NCBI GenBank assembly: GCA_030917445.1
Contig: JAUPUR010000012.1
Coordinates: 1-12,283, forward strand
Origin: Patescibacteria group bacterium
Lineage (GTDB): Bacteria > Patescibacteriota > Microgenomatia > Levybacterales > UBA12049
Direction of reading: 5' to 3'
DNA length: 12,283 nucleotides
The notes under the pieces were generated by a model, which did no database searches, was not told the origin of the DNA, and was given only the letters and a program-made list of their open reading frames with translations. Below are positions 7,124 through 12,283 of this stretch, piece by piece (the stretch's first letter is position 1; each line of letters opens with the position of its first letter). The position numbers were made by a program, and so were the translations under genes.

Positions 7124-8326
7124 ATGAAACTTTTCTACCGCGCAGTTAATCAACAAGGAAAAATCGTCCGTGGACTTGTCGAGGCTAAAGATATTAATGA
7201 AGCTGTTGGCTATCTTCGTAAACAACAACTGACTCCCATTAAGATTACAGAAGAAGGAAGTAAAACTTCACTTTCCTCACTTGTCAAGAAAAAATCTGCA
7301 AATTCAGAGGTTGTTTTTTTCACACGACAACTGGCTTCAATGCTTACCTCAGGACTGACAATTATGCAATCGATGTCGATTTTGAAAAACCAAGTGCAAA
7401 ATCCCTCTATGGCAGAAGTAGTCAATGGAATGATTGCAAATATTGAAGAAGGAAAATCATTGTCGAGCGCATTAGGTCAGTATCCAAAAGTTTTTACAAC
7501 AGTTTATGTTTCACTCGTCAGAGCTGCAGAAGCTGCTGGACTTCTCGATAAAATTCTCGTTCGACTCGCAGACAATCTTGAAAAAGCACAAAAATTAAAG
7601 GGGCTTATCCGTTCAGCACTTATGTATCCAATTATTGTCGTTGTGATGATGGTCGGCGTTATGACAGTGATGATGATCTTTGTTATTCCACAGTTAAGTG
7701 GTTTGTATGAGAATTTAGATATCGAGCTACCACTTCCTACACAAATTGTTGTTGGAATTTCAAATATTACGATTAAGTTTTGGCCATTTATGCTTGCTGG
7801 AACTGCTGGACTTATTTACTACATAAAAAGATGGCGAAAAACCGAGAGTGGAAGAAAAATAACTGATACTCTTTTACTCAAAACCCCAATCTTTGGCAAG
7901 CTTATTATGCAGTCAGTTATGGTTGAGTTTTCTCGTACATTTGGTCTTTTAGTTGGAACAGGTTCGCTTGTTGTTGAGTCGCTCAATCAAAGTGCAGATG
8001 TTGTGGGTAATGTGGTTTATAGACAAGCAATTCTTGAACTTTCCCAGAAAGTAGAAAAAGGAGTCACAATAGGAGATGCTATGTTGTCAGATCCTCTCTT
8101 TCCTCCTATTATTGTTGAAATGGTAAAGATTGGAGAGCAAACAGGAAAACTTGATGATTCATTGATGAGAGTTTCAGAATATTTTGAGCGAGAAGTTGAA
8201 CAGACTATTAAAGGATTGACTACAGCAATGGAGCCTGCAATTATGGTGCTTTTGGCTGTGGGCGTAGGATTCTTAATTATCTCAATTATTACGCCAATTT
8301 ATAATCTTATTAACCAGATTGCGTAG
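7124..8326 (+). CDS. pilC: Type IV pilus inner-membrane platform protein PilC (GspF family)
   Basis: PilC is the polytopic platform on which the PilB and PilT motors act. The 400-residue length is typical. The N-terminus MKLFYRAVNQQGKIVRG followed by EAKDINEAVGYLRKQQLTPIKI matches the family's cytoplasmic start. There are two GspF-type domains, about 65-190 (TRQLASMLTSGLTIMQSM, then EAAGLLDKILVRLADNLEK) and about 267-389 (VEFSRTFGLLVGTGSLVVESL, then GEQTGKLDDSLMRVSEYFE). Hydrophobic segments at about 168-191, 218-235 and 371-394 are the expected three membrane spans. It is the last gene of the pil operon. No convincing Shine-Dalgarno precedes its ATG, so it likely depends on translation of pilT six bases upstream. 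Confidence 0.96.
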   Translation: MKLFYRAVNQQGKIVRGLVEAKDINEAVGYLRKQQLTPIKITEEGSKTSLSSLVKKKSANSEVVFFTRQLASMLTSGLTIMQSMSILKNQVQNPSMAEVVNGMIANIEEGKSLSSALGQYPKVFTTVYVSLVRAAEAAGLLDKILVRLADNLEKAQKLKGLIRSALMYPIIVVVMMVGVMTVMMIFVIPQLSGLYENLDIELPLPTQIVVGISNITIKFWPFMLAGTAGLIYYIKRWRKTESGRKITDTLLLKTPIFGKLIMQSVMVEFSRTFGLLVGTGSLVVESLNQSADVVGNVVYRQAILELSQKVEKGVTIGDAMLSDPLFPPIIVEMVKIGEQTGKLDDSLMRVSEYFEREVEQTIKGLTTAMEPAIMVLLAVGVGFLIISIITPIYNLINQIA

Positions 8327-8330
8327 TTTG

Positions 8331-8359
8331 TTGACTTTGTAGAGTGCCTTTCCTACACT
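8331..8359 (+). promoter_or_regulatory. Promoter for the HisKA-like membrane protein gene
   Basis: TTGACT (8331-8336), a 17-base spacer and TACACT (8354-8359) lie 13 bases before the ATG at 8373, predicting a leader of about 6 bases with no Shine-Dalgarno. A short inverted repeat TGTAG/CTACA (8338-8342 and 8353-8357) overlaps the spacer and -10. It could be an operator, but is short enough to be chance. The promoter suggests the gene can be expressed apart from pilBTC. Confidence 0.5.
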
Positions 8360-8372
8360 AAATTTAACTTAT

Positions 8373-9134
8373 ATGAAGATACAAAAAATTATTGAAGGTG
8401 TTATTCTCGCTCTTCTTACACTCGTTGTTTATTTATTTACAATTAATCCCTATACCAAACCGTATTCAGTATATGCATTGATCTTTTGTCTCGCACTTTC
8501 CGCTGGTTTGTACTTTTATAGTCTTCGAACCATGCATAAGAATCATACTCGGATTCAGCCTCAAACAATAAAACTTTTGCTCTTTACCTTTGCAACCGCG
8601 ATTCTATTGTGGGTAGGAAGTACAGGATGGGCTGTTTCACCTTTTTTCTATATGCTTTTTATTGTTGGAATATCGGTAGCATTTCTCTTTAGTACTTCTG
8701 CATCATTTTCCTTTGTTCTGGTACTAGTTGCAATTCTCCTACCTAATTTTGAGGGTGTCAGAGGGAATTTTGATATTGTGACAGTGCTGTCACTTCTTCT
8801 CATTATTCCTCTTTCTTACTTTCTTAGCCATGCATACTTAAAAGTGAAAGAGAAAGAAAAGAAAATTCTTATTCTTGAAGATGAATCGAAAAATGTAAGG
8901 TCAAAAGTAGATGAACTCCTCCATAATCAAATAACTCGAATGAGTGCACAACTTCGTGAACCAGTAAATGACATCAAACAAATTGCACTTTTTTATCCTC
9001 AAGCAAAGACAAAAAAAGATCAAGAAGAATATATATCGAGAATTGCAAAATCAAGTGAGAAAGCTTTGGAACTTCTGAATTCATTCGAAAAACAAACAAC
9101 AGGACGATCAGTTGTCCACACGAAGAAAAGTTAG
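8373..9134 (+). CDS. Membrane protein with degenerate HisKA-like C-terminus
   Basis: This 253-residue protein is not a family I can name. Hydrophobic segments at about 8-23, 33-50, 66-81, 90-107, 111-124 and 134-153 suggest six membrane helices. A charged helix follows (154-190, KVKEKEKKILILEDESKNV...), probably coiled coil, then a helical pair resembling a histidine-kinase dimerisation domain. Residues 191-201 read SAQLREPVNDI, which aligns with the H-box SHELRTPLNAI, and the second helix is EEYISRIAKSSEKALELLNSF (219-238). The phospho-accepting His is Ala192, and no HATPase domain follows, since the protein ends 15 residues later. It therefore cannot be a working kinase by itself. It could be a signalling scaffold, a partner of another kinase, or a relic. 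It lies 46 bases after pilC and converges on a receiver-domain gene with a 4-base overlap. Confidence 0.75.
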   Translation: MKIQKIIEGVILALLTLVVYLFTINPYTKPYSVYALIFCLALSAGLYFYSLRTMHKNHTRIQPQTIKLLLFTFATAILLWVGSTGWAVSPFFYMLFIVGISVAFLFSTSASFSFVLVLVAILLPNFEGVRGNFDIVTVLSLLLIIPLSYFLSHAYLKVKEKEKKILILEDESKNVRSKVDELLHNQITRMSAQLREPVNDIKQIALFYPQAKTKKDQEEYISRIAKSSEKALELLNSFEKQTTGRSVVHTKKS

Positions 9135-9529
9135 TTCACATATTTCTTGACTTGCTGGAGAAGATCTTCAGGTGTCATGTCTGCTTTATTTAAGTATGTC
9201 ACAGCTCCAAGTCTTAATGCTTCTTTAATGACCGTATCATGACCTAAGTTGGTTAGGAGAAGAATTGGTCCATTTGCTATTTCTGGAGGAGCTGCTTGGA
9301 GTGATGTAAGTACACCAATTCCATCTTTCTTTGGCATCATGACGTCAAGGAGAATAACACTATAACCACCTTTTTGTAATTTTGCCAGGCCTGCTTCCCC
9401 ATCAATAGCTGTCTCTACAATAAAACCCTCTGCTTTCAAAACTTCTTCATAAATGTCTCGAATATACATGTCGTCATCAACGACAAGAATTTTTTTTGAG
9501 TTATTTTGTGTCTGAGAATTTTGATCCAT
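9131..9529 (-). CDS. Single-domain response regulator (receiver only)
   Basis: This 132-residue CheY-like receiver has no output domain. After a polar N-terminal extension of about 12 residues (MDQNSQTQNNSKK), the fold is complete: ILVVDDD with acidic residues D18-D20, the phospho-acceptor D62 in LLDVMMPKKDG, switch Thr93 in LLLTNLG, and Lys115 in YLNKAD. The usual Lys-Pro is Lys-Ala here. It should be phosphorylated by a histidine kinase and act through protein contact. No intact kinase is visible in the window, though the convergent neighbour has a kinase-like but His-less helix pair, and a possible sensor begins at 11877. Its location next to pil genes makes a role in pilus control conceivable but unproven. 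The start is supported by a TTGACA promoter on the minus strand. The C-terminal stop overlaps the neighbouring gene's stop. Confidence 0.92.
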   Translation of the reverse strand: MDQNSQTQNNSKKILVVDDDMYIRDIYEEVLKAEGFIVETAIDGEAGLAKLQKGGYSVILLDVMMPKKDGIGVLTSLQAAPPEIANGPILLLTNLGHDTVIKEALRLGAVTYLNKADMTPEDLLQQVKKYVN

Positions 9530-9535
9530 AGTAAA

Positions 9536-9564
9536 GAAGTACCAGAGTAGAGATTACTTGTCAA
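9536..9564 (-). promoter_or_regulatory. Response-regulator promoter (leaderless)
   Basis: The minus strand has a perfect TTGACA (9559-9564), a 17-base spacer and TACTTC (9536-9541), a weak -10, six bases before the ATG. The spacing fits the other units here, but the -10 match is poor (2 of 6), so this is the least certain of the set. No Shine-Dalgarno is present. Confidence 0.45.
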
Positions 9565-9574
9565 TAAGATAAGC

Positions 9575-9604
9575 TTGCATTTGGTAAATTTTACTCAGTA
9601 TACT
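9575..9604 (+). promoter_or_regulatory. speD-like gene promoter (leaderless)
   Basis: A strong TATACT (9599-9604) sits six bases before the ATG at 9611, with a partial -35 TTGCAT (9575-9580) 18 bases upstream. This argues for the ATG at 9611 and against the in-frame TTG at 9575, which falls inside the promoter. The 81-base gap is divergent, with the response-regulator promoter facing the other way. Confidence 0.6.
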
Positions 9605-9610
9605 AGACAG

Positions 9611-10009
9611 ATGAGTAAAAAAACGACACCATTTGGACCACATTTGATGCTTGAAGCCTATAACTGCCCACCTGAGGTATTAAATGATGCCAATCTTGCA
9701 TATAAAATCTTGGATGAGCTCCCAGAAAAGATTGGAATGCACAAACTAATTAAGCCTTATGTTGTTTTTGCTGAAGGAAATGAAAAAAAAGATCCAGGAG
9801 GATGGTCAGGTTTTGTTATCATTCAAGAATCACATGTTAGCTTACATACATTTATAAAAAGAAGATTTGTGACAGTTGATGTATATTCATGCCGGGATTT
9901 TGACACAGATTTTGCAATTGAGTACTTCAAAAAAATGTTTAAAACTGACGATGTTGATTTTGTTATTGAACAACGTGGAAAAAGATATCCTGAGGAAAAT
10001 ATAGATTAA
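9611..10009 (+). CDS. speD: SpeD-family pyruvoyl-dependent decarboxylase (AdoMet decarboxylase homolog)
   Basis: Prokaryotic AdoMet decarboxylases are small proenzymes that self-cleave at an internal Glu-Ser bond, turning the Ser into a pyruvoyl cofactor. This 132-residue protein matches that class: GWSGFVIIQESHVSLHT, with cleavage expected between E73 and S74, then H79 and C94 (DVYSC). The Ser-His and Ser-Cys spacings of 5 and 20 equal those of the Thermotoga maritima enzyme (S63, H68, C83, from memory), so maturation should work. The His-Thr-Trp-Pro-Glu segment common in AdoMet decarboxylases reads His-Thr-Phe-Ile-Lys here. No spermidine synthase is in view. SpeD homologs that decarboxylate ornithine or arginine instead have been reported in several bacteria, including candidate phyla, so the substrate is uncertain. 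I start at 9611 because the promoter abuts it. One base separates it from an EamA permease. Confidence 0.88.
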   Translation: MSKKTTPFGPHLMLEAYNCPPEVLNDANLAYKILDELPEKIGMHKLIKPYVVFAEGNEKKDPGGWSGFVIIQESHVSLHTFIKRRFVTVDVYSCRDFDTDFAIEYFKKMFKTDDVDFVIEQRGKRYPEENID

Positions 10010-10010
10010 A

Positions 10011-10904
10011 ATGGGAATATTTTTTGCTATCCTCTCCCCTGCTCTATATAGTGTCGTAAATTATGTCGACAAGTTCCTTCTTGAAAAATATCACATTCAC
10101 CCTACAGTAATAGCTCTCTATAGTGGATCGGTTGCTGCAGTAGCAAGTCTCGGAATACTTTTTTTTACAGGTTTTCATCTTTTCCCTTTCATGACATCAC
10201 TTATTTTAATCACTTCAGGTTTCCTCACAATGTTGACACTTATTCCTTATTTTAAAGCTTTATCACTGGATGAGACTTCTAGAGTTATACCTCTTTTTCA
10301 AATGGTTCCGTTATTTGTACTTGTTTTGAGTTTTATTTTTTTACAAGAGGTGATGACAATGAAACAGTATATTGGTTCGTTTTGTATTATTTTTGCTGCT
10401 TTTCTTCTCTCTGTAGAAAAGGTTGATGCAAAAATATTCCGTCTCAGAAAAGCTTTTTTTTATATGGTCATAGCAAGTGTTTTAAGTGCGATTTCATTGA
10501 TACTTTTTAAGGTTGGTGTTGGAGAGATAGATTTTTGGCATACACTTCCCTACGAAGGTTTGGGGATTGTTTTGGGTTCACTTGCAATAATCTCATACAA
10601 AGATAATATTTCTACTCTTTTAGTACAGACAAAAAAACTTCCTAAAAAACTTTTTCTTTTTATTAGTCTGAATGAGGTTATTTTTGTATCATCAAGGTAT
10701 ACAGCATTTTTTGCGTTATCACTCATTCCTGCTAGTCTAGTGAGCGTGTTGAGTGGTTTTCAACCTTTTTTTGTATTATGTCTAGGGGTTATTCTTTCAC
10801 TTTTTATTCCTCATCTTATAAAAGAACTTCTCTCAAAAGAAACCATCCTTTTAAAAGTATTCGCGAGTGTCATAATCCTTATAGGAATTTATCTTATTTC
10901 TTAG
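10011..10904 (+). CDS. EamA/DMT-superfamily permease
   Basis: This 297-residue protein is almost entirely hydrophobic, with about ten predicted membrane helices arranged as two similar halves (roughly 1-135 and 145-297), the typical layout of drug/metabolite transporters of the EamA type. The first half shows the family-like run PYFKALSLDETSRVIPLFQMVPLFVLVLSFIFLQEVMT, and the second half repeats it as FALSLIPASLVSVLSGFQPFFVLCLGVIL. The substrate cannot be read from sequence; members move amino acids, nucleosides, drugs and other small molecules. It starts one base after the speD-like stop with no clear Shine-Dalgarno, so it is probably co-transcribed and translationally coupled, which suggests transport of the decarboxylase's substrate or product. 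Its 3' end overlaps the convergent DUF2156 gene by 11 bases. Confidence 0.85.
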   Translation: MGIFFAILSPALYSVVNYVDKFLLEKYHIHPTVIALYSGSVAAVASLGILFFTGFHLFPFMTSLILITSGFLTMLTLIPYFKALSLDETSRVIPLFQMVPLFVLVLSFIFLQEVMTMKQYIGSFCIIFAAFLLSVEKVDAKIFRLRKAFFYMVIASVLSAISLILFKVGVGEIDFWHTLPYEGLGIVLGSLAIISYKDNISTLLVQTKKLPKKLFLFISLNEVIFVSSRYTAFFALSLIPASLVSVLSGFQPFFVLCLGVILSLFIPHLIKELLSKETILLKVFASVIILIGIYLIS

Positions 10905-11817
10905 AGATTGTGTATTTTTTTATGTATGAGACAGGATTCCATTGCTTTTTTGCAAATCGAAGACCTTCAATTCCAAGATCGCACTCAATATTGAGATAGC
11001 TATAACCTAACTTTTTCAGTTCATGACCTGTGACTTGGTTTAACTTGTAATAAGCCTGTTTTATCTCTGGATCGCTTTTAGCAAAATGATTTTGTGCATA
11101 GTTGTCGTTATAAAGATCATTAATTGAAAATCCTTGAATTTTCTCATCAATAAATAGACCAATGATGAGAAGTTTGAAGAAAGTGTGGGCATCAAGAAGT
11201 CTTTGAATTGCGGTTAATTCGTGCTCTGTATCAGCTCTCATCTTTCCTCTTGCTTTTTCCCATCGGAAAAAAACATCTTCAATTTGTTCTTTTGTACTTG
11301 TTTCCTGTGGGTCAAGAATTTTTATGAAATGGTTTGGATAAAGTGCATGAAACTTATTAATATGATTTTTCTGTGTGTGAAATTTTGATCCAGGTAGTAC
11401 TGCCATTTCCTCAACAGACAAGATATAGTCGTGATTGCCTTCATCTTCCAAAACTCGAAAGTTTGACCAGTTACTTTCGTAGGAAATTACGTCTTCTGGA
11501 ATAAGTCGTAATTCCTCAAGAATACCTTCTTTTCTTGCTTGTTGAAGGAGAATCTCAGCTGTATCATTGAGTAAATTTTTTCCAAGGAATGAGTAGTGAC
11601 TTTCATTTGTAATATAGTCTCGAAATTTAAGAATGAGATTGTCATTATATCGACTAATTGCAGCATCATTTTCAGTATTGTAGCTCCAGAGACTTGCAAA
11701 TTTAAAATCAGCAGATGGAAGAAAATGAGACGCAAATATCGTTATGAGTTCTTTGTCTTCAAGAGTTACTTTCTTTTGAATTGGAAATACAGGAAGATCA
11801 TGAAAATGGTAAGACAT
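10894..11817 (-). CDS. DUF2156 protein (lysyl-phosphatidylglycerol synthase C-terminal-like)
   Basis: This 307-residue soluble protein resembles the catalytic C-terminal domain of MprF-type aminoacyl-phosphatidylglycerol synthases, a tandem GNAT fold, but has no membrane flippase domain. Recognisable blocks are ADFKFASLWSYNTE (36-49), DYILSVEEMAVLPGSKFHTQKNHINKF (130-156) with the basic KxHxxKNHIxxF motif, GFSINDLYND in the 230s, and the end block LNIECDLGIEGLRFAKKQWNPV. In the family such domains transfer an amino acid from aminoacyl-tRNA to an acceptor. Stand-alone versions are poorly characterised, so lipid aminoacylation or peptide/protein modification are both possible. It overlaps the permease gene tail-to-tail by 11 bases, leaving no room for a separate terminator. 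The start ATG is fixed by a consensus TATAAT six bases upstream. Confidence 0.82.
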   Translation of the reverse strand: MSYHFHDLPVFPIQKKVTLEDKELITIFASHFLPSADFKFASLWSYNTENDAAISRYNDNLILKFRDYITNESHYSFLGKNLLNDTAEILLQQARKEGILEELRLIPEDVISYESNWSNFRVLEDEGNHDYILSVEEMAVLPGSKFHTQKNHINKFHALYPNHFIKILDPQETSTKEQIEDVFFRWEKARGKMRADTEHELTAIQRLLDAHTFFKLLIIGLFIDEKIQGFSINDLYNDNYAQNHFAKSDPEIKQAYYKLNQVTGHELKKLGYSYLNIECDLGIEGLRFAKKQWNPVSYIKKYTISKK

Positions 11818-11823
11818 AAAAGG

Positions 11824-11832
11824 ATTATAACA
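11824..11832 (-). promoter_or_regulatory. Extended -10 promoter of the DUF2156 gene (leaderless)
   Basis: The minus strand reads TGTTATAAT: a consensus -10 (11824-11829) preceded by an extended -10 TGn, followed by CCTTTT and then the ATG at 11817. No good -35 is seen. The expected -35 zone (about 11847-11852) meets the TTGACA of the divergent promoter. Confidence 0.65.
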
Positions 11833-11841
11833 AAGACTTTC

Positions 11842-11870
11842 TTGACACAGTATGATAGATCATATACGTT
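11842..11870 (+). promoter_or_regulatory. Promoter of the right-edge membrane protein (leaderless)
   Basis: A perfect TTGACA (11842-11847), a 17-base spacer and TACGTT (11865-11870) precede the ATG at 11877 by six bases. TATACG (11863-11868, spacer 15) is an alternative -10. There is no SD upstream of the ATG; GGGAG occurs only after it. Confidence 0.5.
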
Positions 11871-11876
11871 GATAGT

Positions 11877-12283
11877 ATGTGGGAGACAATTCATAAGGAA
11901 TACAAAGCTAAAATTGCTTTAGGTCTTTTCCTCTTTTTTACAGCATGGTGGGTTATCATGCATCTTCTTCTTGAGTCAGATCATTTCCTCTATCATTACT
12001 ATGGTGTTTTCTATGGAATTATTGCAGTATGGGGAGCAATATGGGGAATTGCAATTGCACGTAAGTGGGGTGGATTTAAAAGTGTTATGGGAAAAGCACT
12101 ACTCATGCTTAGTTTTGGTCTTTTAGCACAAGAGTTTGGACAGAATGCTTATTCCTACTATATTTTTGTACTTCATGTCGATATCCCCTATCCATCAATA
12201 GGTGACATTGGTTTTTTCGGAACAATCCCTTTTTATATTTATGGCGCATATTTGTTAGGAAAAGCCGCAGGAGTGAAATTTTC
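11877..12283 (+). CDS. Multi-spanning membrane protein, N-terminal part (runs off right edge), possible sensor
   Basis: The frame opens at ATG 11877 (MWETIHKEYKAKIALGLFLF...) and stays open for 135 codons to the window end. Hydrophobic segments lie at about 12-31, 42-62, 74-84 and 113-131, in an aromatic-rich protein (many Trp, Tyr and Phe). The segment YPSIGDIGFFGTIPFYIYGAYLL recalls the P-S-x-x-D-x-x-F pattern in membrane input domains of some bacterial histidine kinases and GGDEF proteins, so a sensor kinase is one guess, and an attractive one given the orphan receiver at 9131-9529. The catalytic part, if any, is outside the window, so no function is assigned. The start is chosen from the TTGACA promoter upstream. 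Confidence 0.7.
   Translation, partial: MWETIHKEYKAKIALGLFLFFTAWWVIMHLLLESDHFLYHYYGVFYGIIAVWGAIWGIAIARKWGGFKSVMGKALLMLSFGLLAQEFGQNAYSYYIFVLHVDIPYPSIGDIGFFGTIPFYIYGAYLLGKAAGVKF

Noticed and set aside
8338..8357. TGTAG/CTACA inverted repeat as a pilC terminator
   Set aside because: The stem is 5 bp with a 10-base loop and no following T-run; it overlaps promoter elements and may be chance.
9575..9610. A 12-codon upstream extension of the speD-like gene from TTG 9575
   Set aside because: It lies inside the predicted promoter, and the protein from ATG 9611 begins at the usual family N-terminus.
11596..11922. A plus-strand frame of 108 codons opposite the DUF2156 start and running past the divergent promoters
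   Set aside because: It crosses both promoters and overlaps the start of the membrane-protein gene in another frame, and its composition does not resemble a real protein.
1..12283. Mobile element, CRISPR, toxin-antitoxin or phage defence content
   Set aside because: No transposase, direct-repeat arrays, integrase, small paired toxin-like genes or defence domains were seen on either strand, and the genes are housekeeping, pilus, signalling or metabolic.
1..12283. Recoded TGA (Gracilibacteria or Mycoplasma-like code)
   Set aside because: TGA ends the delta' gene, all Trp codons read are TGG, and none of the genes needs TGA read-through.

Overview
The window is a gene-dense, AT-rich bacterial chromosome segment that looks like a Candidate Phyla Radiation (Patescibacteria) genome. 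The reasons are very short or overlapping intergenic gaps, a compact clamp-loader subunit, a type IV pilus ATPase cassette, a small orphan receiver protein, and a SpeD-like pyruvoyl enzyme with no spermidine synthase nearby. TGA is used as a stop (the delta' gene) and does not interrupt any reading frame, which argues against the recoded Gracilibacteria/Absconditabacteria. The lineage is inferred from gene style, not from a marker phylogeny. No tRNA, rRNA, CRISPR array, insertion sequence or prophage signal was seen, and no gene-free stretch exceeds about 85 bases.

Layout. (1) Positions 1-4164, minus strand: a DNA topology and replication block reading holB-like delta' -> gyrB -> ppa -> gyrA, with gyrA cut by the left edge. 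An inorganic pyrophosphatase gene sits between the two gyrase genes. (2) Positions 4231-8326, plus strand: a tight pilB-pilT-pilC operon holding the type IV pilus extension ATPase, retraction ATPase and inner-membrane platform. (3) Positions 8373-9529: a six-helix membrane protein ending in a degenerate HisKA-like helix pair that has Ala where the phospho-accepting His should be. It converges, with a 4-base overlap, on a stand-alone receiver-domain protein. (4) Positions 9611-10904, plus strand: a SpeD-family pyruvoyl decarboxylase followed one base later by an EamA/DMT permease. (5) Positions 10894-11817, minus strand: a soluble DUF2156 (lysyl-phosphatidylglycerol synthase C-terminal type) protein, convergent with the permease. 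(6) From 11877 to the right edge: the N-terminus of a multi-spanning membrane protein, possibly a sensor.

The most consistent signal beyond the genes is how transcription units start. At nearly every first gene a sigma70-like -10 hexamer lies 6-7 bases before the ATG (holB, pilB, the receiver, speD, the DUF2156 gene and the last gene), or slightly further (gyrB, the HisKA-like gene). This implies leaderless or nearly leaderless mRNAs. Two operon-internal genes, ppa and pilT, instead carry Shine-Dalgarno sequences. The second point of interest is the speD-permease pair: the active-site pattern is intact, but the residues following it differ from ordinary AdoMet decarboxylases, so it may decarboxylate another substrate.
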